Assembly (NCBI GenBank): GCA_900763875.1
Contig: CAAFLX010000038.1
Span: forward strand, 1 to 64,000
Length of the DNA: 64,000 nt
Source: Clostridia bacterium
Lineage (GTDB): Bacteria > Bacillota > Clostridia > Christensenellales > CAG-917
Reading direction: 5' to 3'
In this document: positions 26,420-33,703 of the stretch, piece after piece
Numbering within the stretch: the stretch's first letter is position 1
Layout of the letters: each line of letters begins with the position of its first letter
Program-made: the position numbers and the translations under genes
Notes under the pieces: model-generated
Told to the model about the DNA's origin: nothing
What the model saw: the letters and a program-made list of their open reading frames with translations, nothing else
Database searches by the model: none

Positions 26420-27142
26420 ATGTACATTTACGGACGAAACCCCGTCAAAGAGGCATATATCGCCGGCAAAACCGTTGACAAAATATTCGTGCAAAAGGGC
26501 GAATTCGACCCTATGCTGTCCCGCGTTTTGAAACTTGCAAAAGAGGCGCGCACCGTGGTGAGCTACGTTGACAAAAATATGCTCGACAAGCTCGCGAACG
26601 GAGGCAATCACCAAGGCATCGTTGCCGCCGTCACCGACTTTTCATACTGCGACGTCGAGGATATAATCAACCTCGCAAAGCAAAAAGACGAACCGCTTTT
26701 GATTGTCATTTTGGACGGCATCACCGACCCTCACAACCTCGGCGCAATCATAAGAAGCGCAGAATGTTTCGGGGCGCACGGCATCGTCATTCCCAAGCAT
26801 CGCAGTGTGTCCGTCAACGACACCGTTGTCAAGGTTGCTTGCGGCGCAACCGAGCATATGCTCATTGCAAAAGTCACCAACATCAACGACACGATTCGCG
26901 CGCTCAAAGAGCAGAACGTGTGGGTTTATGCAACCGATTTTGACGGTAAAGCCCCGAAAGACGCAAATCTCAACGGAAATCTCGCGCTTGTGATAGGCAG
27001 CGAGGGAGAGGGGATTCATCGCCTCACAAAAGACCTTTGCGACGATACGCTCACCATTCCGCAATACGGCAACGTCAACTCGCTCAACGCTTCGGTGGCG
27101 GCAGGAATCGTGCTTTACGAGGCTGTAAGACAAAGAAAATAA
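26420..27142 (+). CDS. rlmB: RlmB, 23S rRNA 2'-O-ribose guanosine methyltransferase
   Basis: A SpoU/TrmH-type knotted methyltransferase of 240 residues. Visible are the substrate-binding N-domain (YIYGRNPVKEAYIAGKTVDKIFVQKG), motif 1 (LDGITDPHNLGAIIRSAECFGAHGIVIP), motif 2 (LALVIGSEGEGIHRL) and motif 3 (IPQYGNVNSLNASVAAGIVLYEA), the last forming the knot. The ribosome site AAGGAAGG precedes the ATG. It follows mrnC; sigH follows after a hairpin array. Confidence 0.95.
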   Translation: MYIYGRNPVKEAYIAGKTVDKIFVQKGEFDPMLSRVLKLAKEARTVVSYVDKNMLDKLANGGNHQGIVAAVTDFSYCDVEDIINLAKQKDEPLLIVILDGITDPHNLGAIIRSAECFGAHGIVIPKHRSVSVNDTVVKVACGATEHMLIAKVTNINDTIRALKEQNVWVYATDFDGKAPKDANLNGNLALVIGSEGEGIHRLTKDLCDDTLTIPQYGNVNSLNASVAAGIVLYEAVRQRK

Positions 27143-27144
27143 AG

Positions 27145-27374
27145 CGTGCGTGTATTGTCCTTGCGGACAGTGATATTGCAACTTCGTTGCAGTGATATGC
27201 ACGCAGTGCGTGCGTGATATTGTCCTTGCGGACAATGAGATTGCGGCTGTGCCGCAGTTGTGGATAAATGATATCACTGCGTGATGATATCGTGCAGGCA
27301 CGATGATATCGCCTGCGGCGGTGATGTCCAAACATGGTTTGGATTGCGGAAGTAGTTTTGCGGCTGTGCCGCAA
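27145..27374 (+). repeat. RTGATAT hairpin array D2 between rlmB and sigH
   Basis: The longest array, in two halves. First half: TGTCCTTGCGGACA, TGCAACTTCGTTGCA, GCACGCAGTGCGTGC, TGTCCTTGCGGACA, TGCGGCTGTGCCGCA. Second half, after GGATAA: CACTGCGTG, CGTGCAGGCACG, CGCCTGCGGCG, CCAAACATGGTTTGG, then GCGGCTGTGCCGC. Hairpins are separated by RTGATAT or close variants. It begins within three bases of the rlmB stop and ends about 15 bases before the sigH start. Confidence 0.85.
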
Positions 27375-27387
27375 GCAAGGAAAAAGT

Positions 27388-27957
27388 ATGGATAAAGAGC
27401 AAGAAAAACAGCTTATTAGGCTCGCGCAACAAGGCGACGTCGAGGCGGAAAACTCCGTCGCTTTGGCGTACCTCAATCTTGCAAAATCCATTGCGCGCTC
27501 GTTTGGCGTGGCAGGTGCGTACGACGTGGACGACCTTGCAGGCTACGGTATGCTGGGGCTTATCCGCGCAATTCACACCTACGACGAAAACGGCAAGGCA
27601 AACTTCAAAACATATGCCTCTCATTGCATCAAAAACGCCATAGTTGACGCGGTGCGCAAGTCGGATTCGGGCGCAATCGAAATCAAGCTCGACAGCGTGG
27701 GCGACGAGATTCAAAGCGAAATGCAAGAGGCAAACCCCGAAAGCATATTTATTGAAAACGAAACGTCAACATTGCTGTTTGAGGCAATCTCCTCACTGCT
27801 CACCCCCACCGAACTCGACGTGTTGAAACTGCATCTTGAATGTGTGAGCTATGCCGACATTGCAAAAGAACTGGGCTTGGAGCGCAAAAAAGTGGACAAC
27901 ACAATCTATTCGGCAAAGAAAAAAATCCGCAAACTTCTTGACAAGGAAAACGAATGA
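27388..27957 (+). CDS. sigH: SigH, sigma-H of the sporulation cascade
   Basis: A 189-residue sigma-70-family factor placed after mrnC-rlmB, the canonical locus of sigma-H, which drives spo0A and early sporulation genes. Region 2 is AENSVALAYLNLAKSIAR ... DVDDLAGYGMLGLIRAIHTYD and FKTYASHCIKNAIVDAVRK. Region 4 is LLTPTELDVLKLHLECVSYADIAKELGLERKKVDNTIYSAKKKIRKLL. It is shorter than B. subtilis SigH (218), mainly in the linker. The start at 27388 has AAGGAAAAA upstream. A terminator follows. Confidence 0.88.
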   Translation: MDKEQEKQLIRLAQQGDVEAENSVALAYLNLAKSIARSFGVAGAYDVDDLAGYGMLGLIRAIHTYDENGKANFKTYASHCIKNAIVDAVRKSDSGAIEIKLDSVGDEIQSEMQEANPESIFIENETSTLLFEAISSLLTPTELDVLKLHLECVSYADIAKELGLERKKVDNTIYSAKKKIRKLLDKENE

Positions 27958-28007
27958 AACAGACAATCTAACCGTTTGAAATTGAAAGCATCAACTTTTT
28001 GGTATAA

Positions 28008-28046
28008 CAAAAGCGCGACTCAATCGAGTCGCACTTTTGTTTTTTT
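28008..28046. terminator. Bidirectional terminator between sigH and a lipoprotein gene
   Basis: AAAAGCGCGACTC and GAGTCGCACTTTT arms around AATC, flanked by T-runs on both strands; it serves the two convergent genes. Confidence 0.88.
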
Positions 28047-28055
28047 AAGGTTTGA

Positions 28056-29144
28056 TTATTTGTTGTTTTTGTCTTCAACCTTCGTGAAGTTGATTGTGCC
28101 GTTGAGTTCGACGACTGCCTCGTCCTTGTTTGCATCGTAAACCGCTTTGCCGTTGAGGGTTGCAGTGCCCTTGTAAGAGCCGATCACGGGGACTGTTGCG
28201 TTGATTTCGAGGTTGCCGTTCAAAACGAACTCGCCTGCGTTGTCAGTGCCTGCTGCATACACGTTGATGGTTGCAACAAAGTCAACGGAGGTGACACCGG
28301 TCACGCTTGCGCTGCCGTTGATGGTGACGATTGCGCCGTATTTCTTGTTGTCGAGCTTGCCGACTTCAACAGAAAGACCTGCTTTTGCACCGAGCGTTTC
28401 ACTGATGCCTGCGCCTGCGCCCATTTCGATCTTGACAGTGCCTTTTGCGGTTGCGTATGCTTGGATGTTTGCAAATGCGTTTGCACTATCGTTTGCACCT
28501 GCGCTTGCGCCGAAGGTGAAGATGGTTGTGTCTTTTGCTTTGTCAAAGGATGCTTTGCCGCTGAAAGAGGTGAGGAAAACTTCTTTTGCCTCTGCATCGT
28601 CTGCGCCCTTGACAACGAGGGTCACTTTTGCGTCAAAGGAGTAATCCTTTTTGCCTTCAAGCTCTGCGCCTTCGGAAAGTTTGATGTAAAGAGCAAGCTC
28701 GCGAGTGGTTTCTTTGCCGGTCTTTTCGTCAACATAGGTGTAAGAGATTGAGTACTTTTCGGTGTATTCTGCATCGTTGGAATCAACCTTTTCAACCTTG
28801 ATGCCGTTGTCGTTGAGGACGGTGTCGAGTTTGTCAACCATGCTTTGAATTGCGGGTTGGAGTGCTTTGCCGATGCCTGCTGCCATAAGTTCAGAACCAA
28901 AACTGAGGGAAGCTCCGTTGCTCACGTCGAGGTTGACGCCTGCTTTGAAGGTTGCGTCTGCTTTGTCGTCTGCCGCAGTTGTCGCACCTCCCGTCATTTG
29001 TGATGCCATGACGGCTACGGTTGTGCCGAGAACTTCTGCGTTGGATGCTTTGCCCGAATCCTTGGGGTTGCACGCTACGAATGCAACGAGAGAGAGGGAA
29101 ACGACAAGTACAAGTGCCAATACTGATGCTGCTACTTTTTTCAT
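28056..29144 (-). CDS. Lipoprotein of unknown function
   Basis: A 362-residue predicted lipoprotein with lipobox LVAFVAC (C25). The mature part is rich in Ala, Gly, Val, Thr and Asp with alternating beta-strand patterns (YSFDAKVTLVVKGADDAE, KGTVKIEMGAGAGISETLG, VDFVATINVYAAG, FVLNGNLEINATVPVIGSYK) and looks like a repetitive beta structure. No catalytic motif was recognised. It has its own promoter region and ends at a shared terminator. Confidence 0.75.
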   Translation of the reverse strand: MKKVAASVLALVLVVSLSLVAFVACNPKDSGKASNAEVLGTTVAVMASQMTGGATTAADDKADATFKAGVNLDVSNGASLSFGSELMAAGIGKALQPAIQSMVDKLDTVLNDNGIKVEKVDSNDAEYTEKYSISYTYVDEKTGKETTRELALYIKLSEGAELEGKKDYSFDAKVTLVVKGADDAEAKEVFLTSFSGKASFDKAKDTTIFTFGASAGANDSANAFANIQAYATAKGTVKIEMGAGAGISETLGAKAGLSVEVGKLDNKKYGAIVTINGSASVTGVTSVDFVATINVYAAGTDNAGEFVLNGNLEINATVPVIGSYKGTATLNGKAVYDANKDEAVVELNGTINFTKVEDKNNK

Positions 29145-29362
29145 AATATGTCTCCTTTTTGTTTTTCACGTTTGGATTTGCAATTCCTGATTGCACCAAT
29201 AGAATACGACGCGCAAGTAAATTTGGACTAAAAGCAACATAAAGATTGTCTTAAAATCCGATTAAGCGCGCGGATTTTGGCAAATCTCCATATTTTTTTG
29301 CGCGTGCGCGAGCATGGAACGTCTACTTTGCAGATTGTTGGACACCAACTTGACAATTCCGT

Positions 29363-29391
29363 TTGACAAATATAATTTATTAATATATTAT
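29363..29391 (+). promoter_or_regulatory. Promoter of rpsF-ssb-rpsR
   Basis: TTGACA (29363-29368), 17 bases, TATTAT (29386-29391). A second TTGACA at 29350 with TATAAT at 29371 is spaced by only 15 and is less likely. The rest of the gap 29145-29349 holds no gene. Confidence 0.65.
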
Positions 29392-29398
29392 TATTTGA

Positions 29399-29434
29399 GC
29401 ATCTAATGATGCGTTTTCCTTTCCCGAAAGGGAC
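29399..29434 (+). promoter_or_regulatory. Possible structured leader of rpsF (S6 leader-like)
   Basis: The predicted transcript starts at or near a hairpin GCATC-TAAT-GATGC, followed by CCTTT-CCCG-AAAGG and the sequence GACAC. Firmicutes rpsF leaders are known to bind the S6:S18 complex through a CCG-containing loop. The resemblance here is only partial, so the assignment is tentative. Confidence 0.3.
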
Positions 29435-29460
29435 ACAAGACCAAAAGGAGGTATAATATC

Positions 29461-29742
29461 ATGGATAAGTACGAGGTTCTCTACATCGTTCGCGGCGACC
29501 TTGACGACGACAAGAAAAATCAAGTTGTTGAAAAATTCGAAAACTTGGTTTCCACTCTCGGCGGCACTGTTGACAGCTTGGACAAATGGGGCATGAGAAA
29601 GTTTGCTTACGAAATCAACAAGCAAACCGAAGGCTACTACGTTCTTATGAACGTCACCTGCTCAATTGATGCTCAATCAGAACTTGACAGATACATGCGC
29701 AACGACGAAAACGTCGTCAGACAAATGATCATCAAGAAGTAA
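29461..29742 (+). CDS. rpsF: Ribosomal protein S6
   Basis: The 93-residue small-subunit protein S6 (MDKYEVLYIVRGDLDDDKK, GGTVDSLDKWGMRKFAYEINKQTEGYYVLMN). It binds S18 on the ribosome platform. The start follows AAGGAGG. First gene of rpsF-ssb-rpsR. Confidence 0.97.
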   Translation: MDKYEVLYIVRGDLDDDKKNQVVEKFENLVSTLGGTVDSLDKWGMRKFAYEINKQTEGYYVLMNVTCSIDAQSELDRYMRNDENVVRQMIIKK

Positions 29743-29760
29743 TCGACAAGGAGAAACACT

Positions 29761-30144
29761 ATGAACAAAGTTTTTTTGATCGGCAATTTGACAAAGGATC
29801 CGGAACTCGCATCCACAAACAGCGGCATCAAATTTTGCAGATTTACACTTGCTGTGTCTCGTTCCTACTCTAAAGACGGCAAGAGAGAAACAGATTTTCT
29901 CCCCGTCGTGGTTTGGAGAGCGCAAGCCGACAACTGCGCACGCTACCTCAAAAAAGGCAGCAAAGCGGCCATCAGCGGCAGCATCCAAACAAGAAGCTAT
30001 GACACGCAAGACGGTTCTCGTCGTTACGTCACCGAAATCGCGGCTGACGAGGTGCAATTCCTCTCCACCAAGAGTGACGAACAAAGCAATGACGACGTCG
30101 ATTTCGACGACCTCAAGCCCATCGACGAAGACCTTCCATTCTAA
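29761..30144 (+). CDS. ssb: Single-stranded DNA-binding protein
   Basis: A 127-residue OB-fold SSB (MNKVFLIGNLTKDPEL, FCRFTLAVSR, TDFLPVVVWRAQADNCARYLKKGSKAAISG). It has a short linker and the acidic C-terminal tip IDEDLPF that recruits partner proteins. Length is short for SSB because the linker is small. It sits between rpsF and rpsR as in most Firmicutes. Confidence 0.97.
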   Translation: MNKVFLIGNLTKDPELASTNSGIKFCRFTLAVSRSYSKDGKRETDFLPVVVWRAQADNCARYLKKGSKAAISGSIQTRSYDTQDGSRRYVTEIAADEVQFLSTKSDEQSNDDVDFDDLKPIDEDLPF

Positions 30145-30163
30145 TTTTTAAGGAGTATTGAAA

Positions 30164-30412
30164 ATGGCAGAAGAAGTTAAAGCACCCCGCGCTCCCAAGA
30201 GAGTGCCCAAAAAGAAAGTGTGCACGTTCTGCGTCGACCACATCGATGACATCGACTACAAGGACGTTGCAAAACTCCGTCGTTTCATCACCGAGAAAGG
30301 CAAAATCCTTCCCCGTCGTATGAGCGGCGTTTGCGCAAAGCACCAAAGAACTCTCGCTGTTGCAATTAAGAGGGCTAGAGTTATGGCTTTGCTCCCGTAC
30401 AAAGCAGACTAA
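30164..30412 (+). CDS. rpsR: Ribosomal protein S18
   Basis: An 82-residue S18 (KVCTFCVDHIDDIDYKDVAKLRRFI, RRMSGVCAKHQRTLAVAIKRARVMALLPY). The cysteine pair at CTFC is typical of the zinc-containing form. The start at 30164 has AAGGAG eight bases upstream; the TTG two codons earlier is too close to that site. It ends at a terminator. Confidence 0.96.
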   Translation: MAEEVKAPRAPKRVPKKKVCTFCVDHIDDIDYKDVAKLRRFITEKGKILPRRMSGVCAKHQRTLAVAIKRARVMALLPYKAD

Positions 30413-30430
30413 AAGTTTTTGCAAGCTTAC

Positions 30431-30461
30431 AAAAGACACGCATTTGCGTGTCTTTCTTTTA
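30431..30461 (+). terminator. Terminator of the rpsF operon
   Basis: AAAGACACGCA and TGCGTGTCTTT arms with a TT-centred loop, followed by CTTTTATTT. Confidence 0.85.
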
Positions 30462-30483
30462 TTTGCAAAAACTTTTAGTCTTC

Positions 30484-30562
30484 TACCGCGCAGAAAATCT
30501 TTGCTATCAGTTCGAGCACGGACAAAAACTCCTGCCACAATTTCGCAAGATTGTCTGCTTGC
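30484..30562 (-). repeat. Dispersed repeat B (inverted), about 75 bp
   Basis: A MITE-like unit with 12-bp inverted ends of the type GCAGAAAATCTT/AAGATTTTCTGC and a conserved middle (GGCAGGAGTTTTT). It matches 47513-47594 and 53101-53180 on the opposite strand. The remaining gap up to 30656 holds no gene. Confidence 0.65.
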
Positions 30563-30655
30563 TGCCCCCCTGAATTGGGGTTGCCTGTCAAGGGGCTTTT
30601 TCTTGCTCTTTATCCAATCTGTGGCGTTTAGTTTTTATATAATGATAACATATCG

Positions 30656-30690
30656 CAAAAACAGCACGCAGATTGCGTGCTGTTTTGTGA
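30656..30690. terminator. Bidirectional terminator after the MBL-fold gene
   Basis: AACAGCACGCA and TGCGTGCTGTT arms around GAT, with A- and T-runs on the outside. Confidence 0.8.
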
Positions 30691-30705
30691 TTGTGCGATT
30701 GTTTT

Positions 30706-31971
30706 TTATGTTTTGCTAGAGCCTGTCAGCCCTATCAGATTTTTCTCTTGCGACCACTCCTTTTGCGAATTGATTGCAAGTTTGCCGTCTTTGTCTACGC
30801 TTACAACAACATGTCCGTTGTTGTCGGTGCGATACACAAAAATGTTCCTTTCTTTAAATCTGTCAAGCGTGTTTTGACGAGGGTGATTGAACTTGTTGCC
30901 CACTGCATTGCAACTTATGATTGCGTATTCAAACGTGTAGGCGTCCAAAAACTTGGGTATCGAGGACGTTTCGCTGCCGTGATGTCCCACCTTCAAAACG
31001 TCGCAATCAATTTTGCCCGTGCGTTGGGCAACAAGAGGTTCGTTTATCTCGTTGCTGTCGCCCGTAAGCACGATTCTTCGGCTGTTATACTCCAAAATTC
31101 CTATCGGCGAGATTGCATTTTTGCGTTCTGCCGTTGAGAGATTGGTGTCGTCATAATATTGTTGCGTTGGGCAATAAAACGTCAGTTTGTAGGTTGTTTC
31201 CTCAATCACGATTGCGTTGGTTGACTCGTCGGGATCAACGTTTAGCACTATTTCACAATTAGGCTCGGTGAGCGCGGCAATGAAAAACTCCGCATATGTT
31301 CTCGAATCCACGGTGTCTTTGTCCGTGAACATATCGGTGTTGAGATTGTCTATTTGCTCTTGCAGTTGTGCCTTTATTGTCGAGTCTGTACCCGGTGCTG
31401 CCAACACGTTCGGCATAAAAATTTTGTTCACTTGATAGCGATCCAGCAAATTGTCCATATAGTAAACGTGGTCGCTGTCGCAATGGGTGAGCATAAGATA
31501 TTCAATGGTGTTGTCGCTGATATACTTGTCAAGATAGTCAAAGGCTTGCGTTTGATAGGTGCGGTTATCATTGAAATTGCCGCAATCAATCACCATATCT
31601 TTGCCGTCGGGGAATTTGATGTAGATACAATCCCCTTGCCCCACGTCAATCATATGCACAAACAAATCCCCTTCTCCTTGTGCAAGAGGCGGTGTATCGC
31701 CGCCGGGGGTGTCGCCGCCGGGGGTATCGCCGCCGGGTTTGTTGCCCTTTATGGACGAGATGATGCTATCCCAAGTGTCGGGGAATGCAAAATATACCAC
31801 CGCCGTGGCGATTGCCGCAACAAGTATGATTGCAACCACGGAGATGATAAACGCCTTCGGATTTGCCTTGTACGCCTTCTTTGCCGCCTTTTTGGCTTGG
31901 GTTGCCGCCGTCTTGGAAGATTGCGCTTTGCCGTTTGATTTCGAGTTTGTGTTTGTAGATTTCTTTGCCAT
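30706..31971 (-). CDS. Membrane-anchored MBL-fold hydrolase (ComEC catalytic-domain-like)
   Basis: A 421-residue protein. The Ala/Lys-rich N-terminus is followed by one membrane segment (AFIISVVAIILVAAIATAVVYF, about 43-65) and a linker with three PGGDT repeats. The metallo-beta-lactamase domain of the ComEC/Rec2 type carries DVGQGDCIYI, VIDCGNF, THCDSDHVYYM (metal site), LTGDSN and KVGHHGS. It lacks the ComEC channel, so it is probably an extracytoplasmic nuclease or phosphodiesterase rather than a DNA uptake pore. The start at 31971 sits six bases after a TATAAT. Confidence 0.82.
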   Translation of the reverse strand: MAKKSTNTNSKSNGKAQSSKTAATQAKKAAKKAYKANPKAFIISVVAIILVAAIATAVVYFAFPDTWDSIISSIKGNKPGGDTPGGDTPGGDTPPLAQGEGDLFVHMIDVGQGDCIYIKFPDGKDMVIDCGNFNDNRTYQTQAFDYLDKYISDNTIEYLMLTHCDSDHVYYMDNLLDRYQVNKIFMPNVLAAPGTDSTIKAQLQEQIDNLNTDMFTDKDTVDSRTYAEFFIAALTEPNCEIVLNVDPDESTNAIVIEETTYKLTFYCPTQQYYDDTNLSTAERKNAISPIGILEYNSRRIVLTGDSNEINEPLVAQRTGKIDCDVLKVGHHGSETSSIPKFLDAYTFEYAIISCNAVGNKFNHPRQNTLDRFKERNIFVYRTDNNGHVVVSVDKDGKLAINSQKEWSQEKNLIGLTGSSKT

Positions 31972-31977
31972 ATTCAC

Positions 31978-32006
31978 ATTATATAAAAGATGTCGAAAAA
32001 TGGCAA
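31978..32006 (-). promoter_or_regulatory. Promoter of the MBL-fold gene, predicted leaderless
   Basis: On the minus strand TTGCCA (32006-32001), 17 bases, TATAAT (31983-31978), then only six bases to the ATG and no ribosome site. Confidence 0.65.
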
Positions 32007-32177
32007 TCCTCAAAATTACCTCTTGCAAAATTTTTGGTTTTGGCAATGCTATTTGCCCCGTTTCGACACGCTTTTGTCGTTTTTTCAACATTTTCGTTTT
32101 ACAAGGCGAGATTTACAGTATATAATATCAACAAAGTATATTATATATATTATTATCCTTATGGATAGAGGCAGGCT

Positions 32178-33617
32178 ATGGCTAAAGAAAAGGAACAATT
32201 CGTCAAAGAAATCACGGATATGACCGTGAATTTCCCCCAATGGTACACCGACGTGGTGCTTAAAACAGAACTTGTGGACTACGGCCCTGTCAAGGGTACG
32301 ATGGTCATTCGCCCATACGGCTACGAGATTTGGGAGCATATTCAAGAGGAACTCAACGCAAGGTTCAAAGCAACGGGACACAAAAACGCATACTTCCCGA
32401 TGTTTATCCCGTATAGTTTTCTCGTCAAAGAGGCGGATCACGTCGAGGGTTTTGCGCCCGAAGTCGCGCTCGTCACACATATCGGCAACACGCCCCTCGA
32501 AGAACAACTCGTTGTTCGTCCTACGTCTGAAACCATCATCTGCTCGATGTACGCAAAGTGGGTGAAGAGCTATCGCGATTTGCCCGTGCTCATCAACCAA
32601 TGGGCAAACGTCGTGCGTTGGGAAAAAACCACTCGTCCCTTCCTGCGTACAAGCGAATTCCTCTGGCAAGAAGGTCACACCCTTCACCAAACCGAGGAGG
32701 AGGCAAGAGAGGAAACCCTCAAAATGCTCGAAGTGTACCGTGAGTTTATGCAAAACGTGCTTGCGATCGACGTTTTGGTCGGTCAAAAATCCGAAAAAGA
32801 AAAGTTTGCCGGCGCGGTTGACACCTACACTATGGAGGCTATGATGCTCGACGGCAAGGCTTTGCAATCAGGTACGTCCCACTACCTCGGACAAAACTTT
32901 GCATCCGCTTTTGAAATCAAATATCTCGACAAAGACGGTCAACTCAAAAACCCCTACCAAACAAGCTGGGGCGTGTCCACCCGTCTTATCGGCGCGCTCA
33001 TTATGGCGCACGGCGACCAGCGCGGACTCAAACTCCCTCCGAGAGTTGCACCCTATCAAGTCGTGGTCGTCCCCGTCGCCGCTCACAAAGAGGGCGTAAC
33101 CGAAAAAGCGCAAGAGGTTGCAAACACCCTTCGCAACGCAAACGTCAGAGTTATGCTCGACGATAGAGAGCAATCCCCCGGCTGGAAATTCAACGAATGG
33201 GAAATGAAAGGCGTGCCTGTGCGTCTTGAAATCGGGCCTCGCGACATAGAAAACGGGCAAGTTATGATTGCTCGCCGCGATACGCACGACAAATTCGCCG
33301 TCAAAATCGACGACCTCGCAACCGAAATCCCCGCGCTTCTTGACGATATTCAACAAAATATGTTCAAGCAATCGCACGACTTTTTGCACTCGCACATCGT
33401 CACTTGCCACTCCCTCGACGAGATGAAAGACGCTCTTGACAACCACAACTTTGTCAAAGCTATGTGGTGCGGCGACCGCGCGTGCGAGGACAAAATCAAA
33501 GAGCAATTCTCCGCAACCTCGCGTTGTATGCCCTTTGACCAAACTCCCGTCGGCGACGTATGCCCCGTATGCGGAAAGCCTGCTCACAAAGTGATTTACT
33601 TTGCACGCGCATACTGA
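32178..33617 (+). CDS. proS: Prolyl-tRNA synthetase, archaeal/eukaryal type
   Basis: A 479-residue class II ProRS of the short type without the editing insertion, common in Clostridia. Motif 2 is NQWANVVRWEKTTRPFLRTSEFLWQEGHT. The substrate loop is TSHYLGQNFASAFEIKY, motif 3 is MAHGDQRGLKLPPRVAPYQVV, and the extra C-terminal zinc-binding-like domain ends CPVCGKPAHKVIYFARAY. The ribosome site is AGAGGCAGG. Single-gene unit with its own terminator. Confidence 0.96.
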   Translation: MAKEKEQFVKEITDMTVNFPQWYTDVVLKTELVDYGPVKGTMVIRPYGYEIWEHIQEELNARFKATGHKNAYFPMFIPYSFLVKEADHVEGFAPEVALVTHIGNTPLEEQLVVRPTSETIICSMYAKWVKSYRDLPVLINQWANVVRWEKTTRPFLRTSEFLWQEGHTLHQTEEEAREETLKMLEVYREFMQNVLAIDVLVGQKSEKEKFAGAVDTYTMEAMMLDGKALQSGTSHYLGQNFASAFEIKYLDKDGQLKNPYQTSWGVSTRLIGALIMAHGDQRGLKLPPRVAPYQVVVVPVAAHKEGVTEKAQEVANTLRNANVRVMLDDREQSPGWKFNEWEMKGVPVRLEIGPRDIENGQVMIARRDTHDKFAVKIDDLATEIPALLDDIQQNMFKQSHDFLHSHIVTCHSLDEMKDALDNHNFVKAMWCGDRACEDKIKEQFSATSRCMPFDQTPVGDVCPVCGKPAHKVIYFARAY

Positions 33618-33658
33618 TTCGTTTGGCACATCGCCCCGACTAAAACCAAAAACAACTT

Positions 33659-33690
33659 GAAAAAAGGCACTCGGTTGAGTGCCTTTTTTG
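33659..33690. terminator. Terminator between proS and the LRR lipoprotein gene
   Basis: AAAAAAGGCACTC and GAGTGCCTTTTTT arms around GGTT; works for both convergent genes. Confidence 0.9.
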
Positions 33691-33703
33691 TATGGGTTTG
33701 AAG

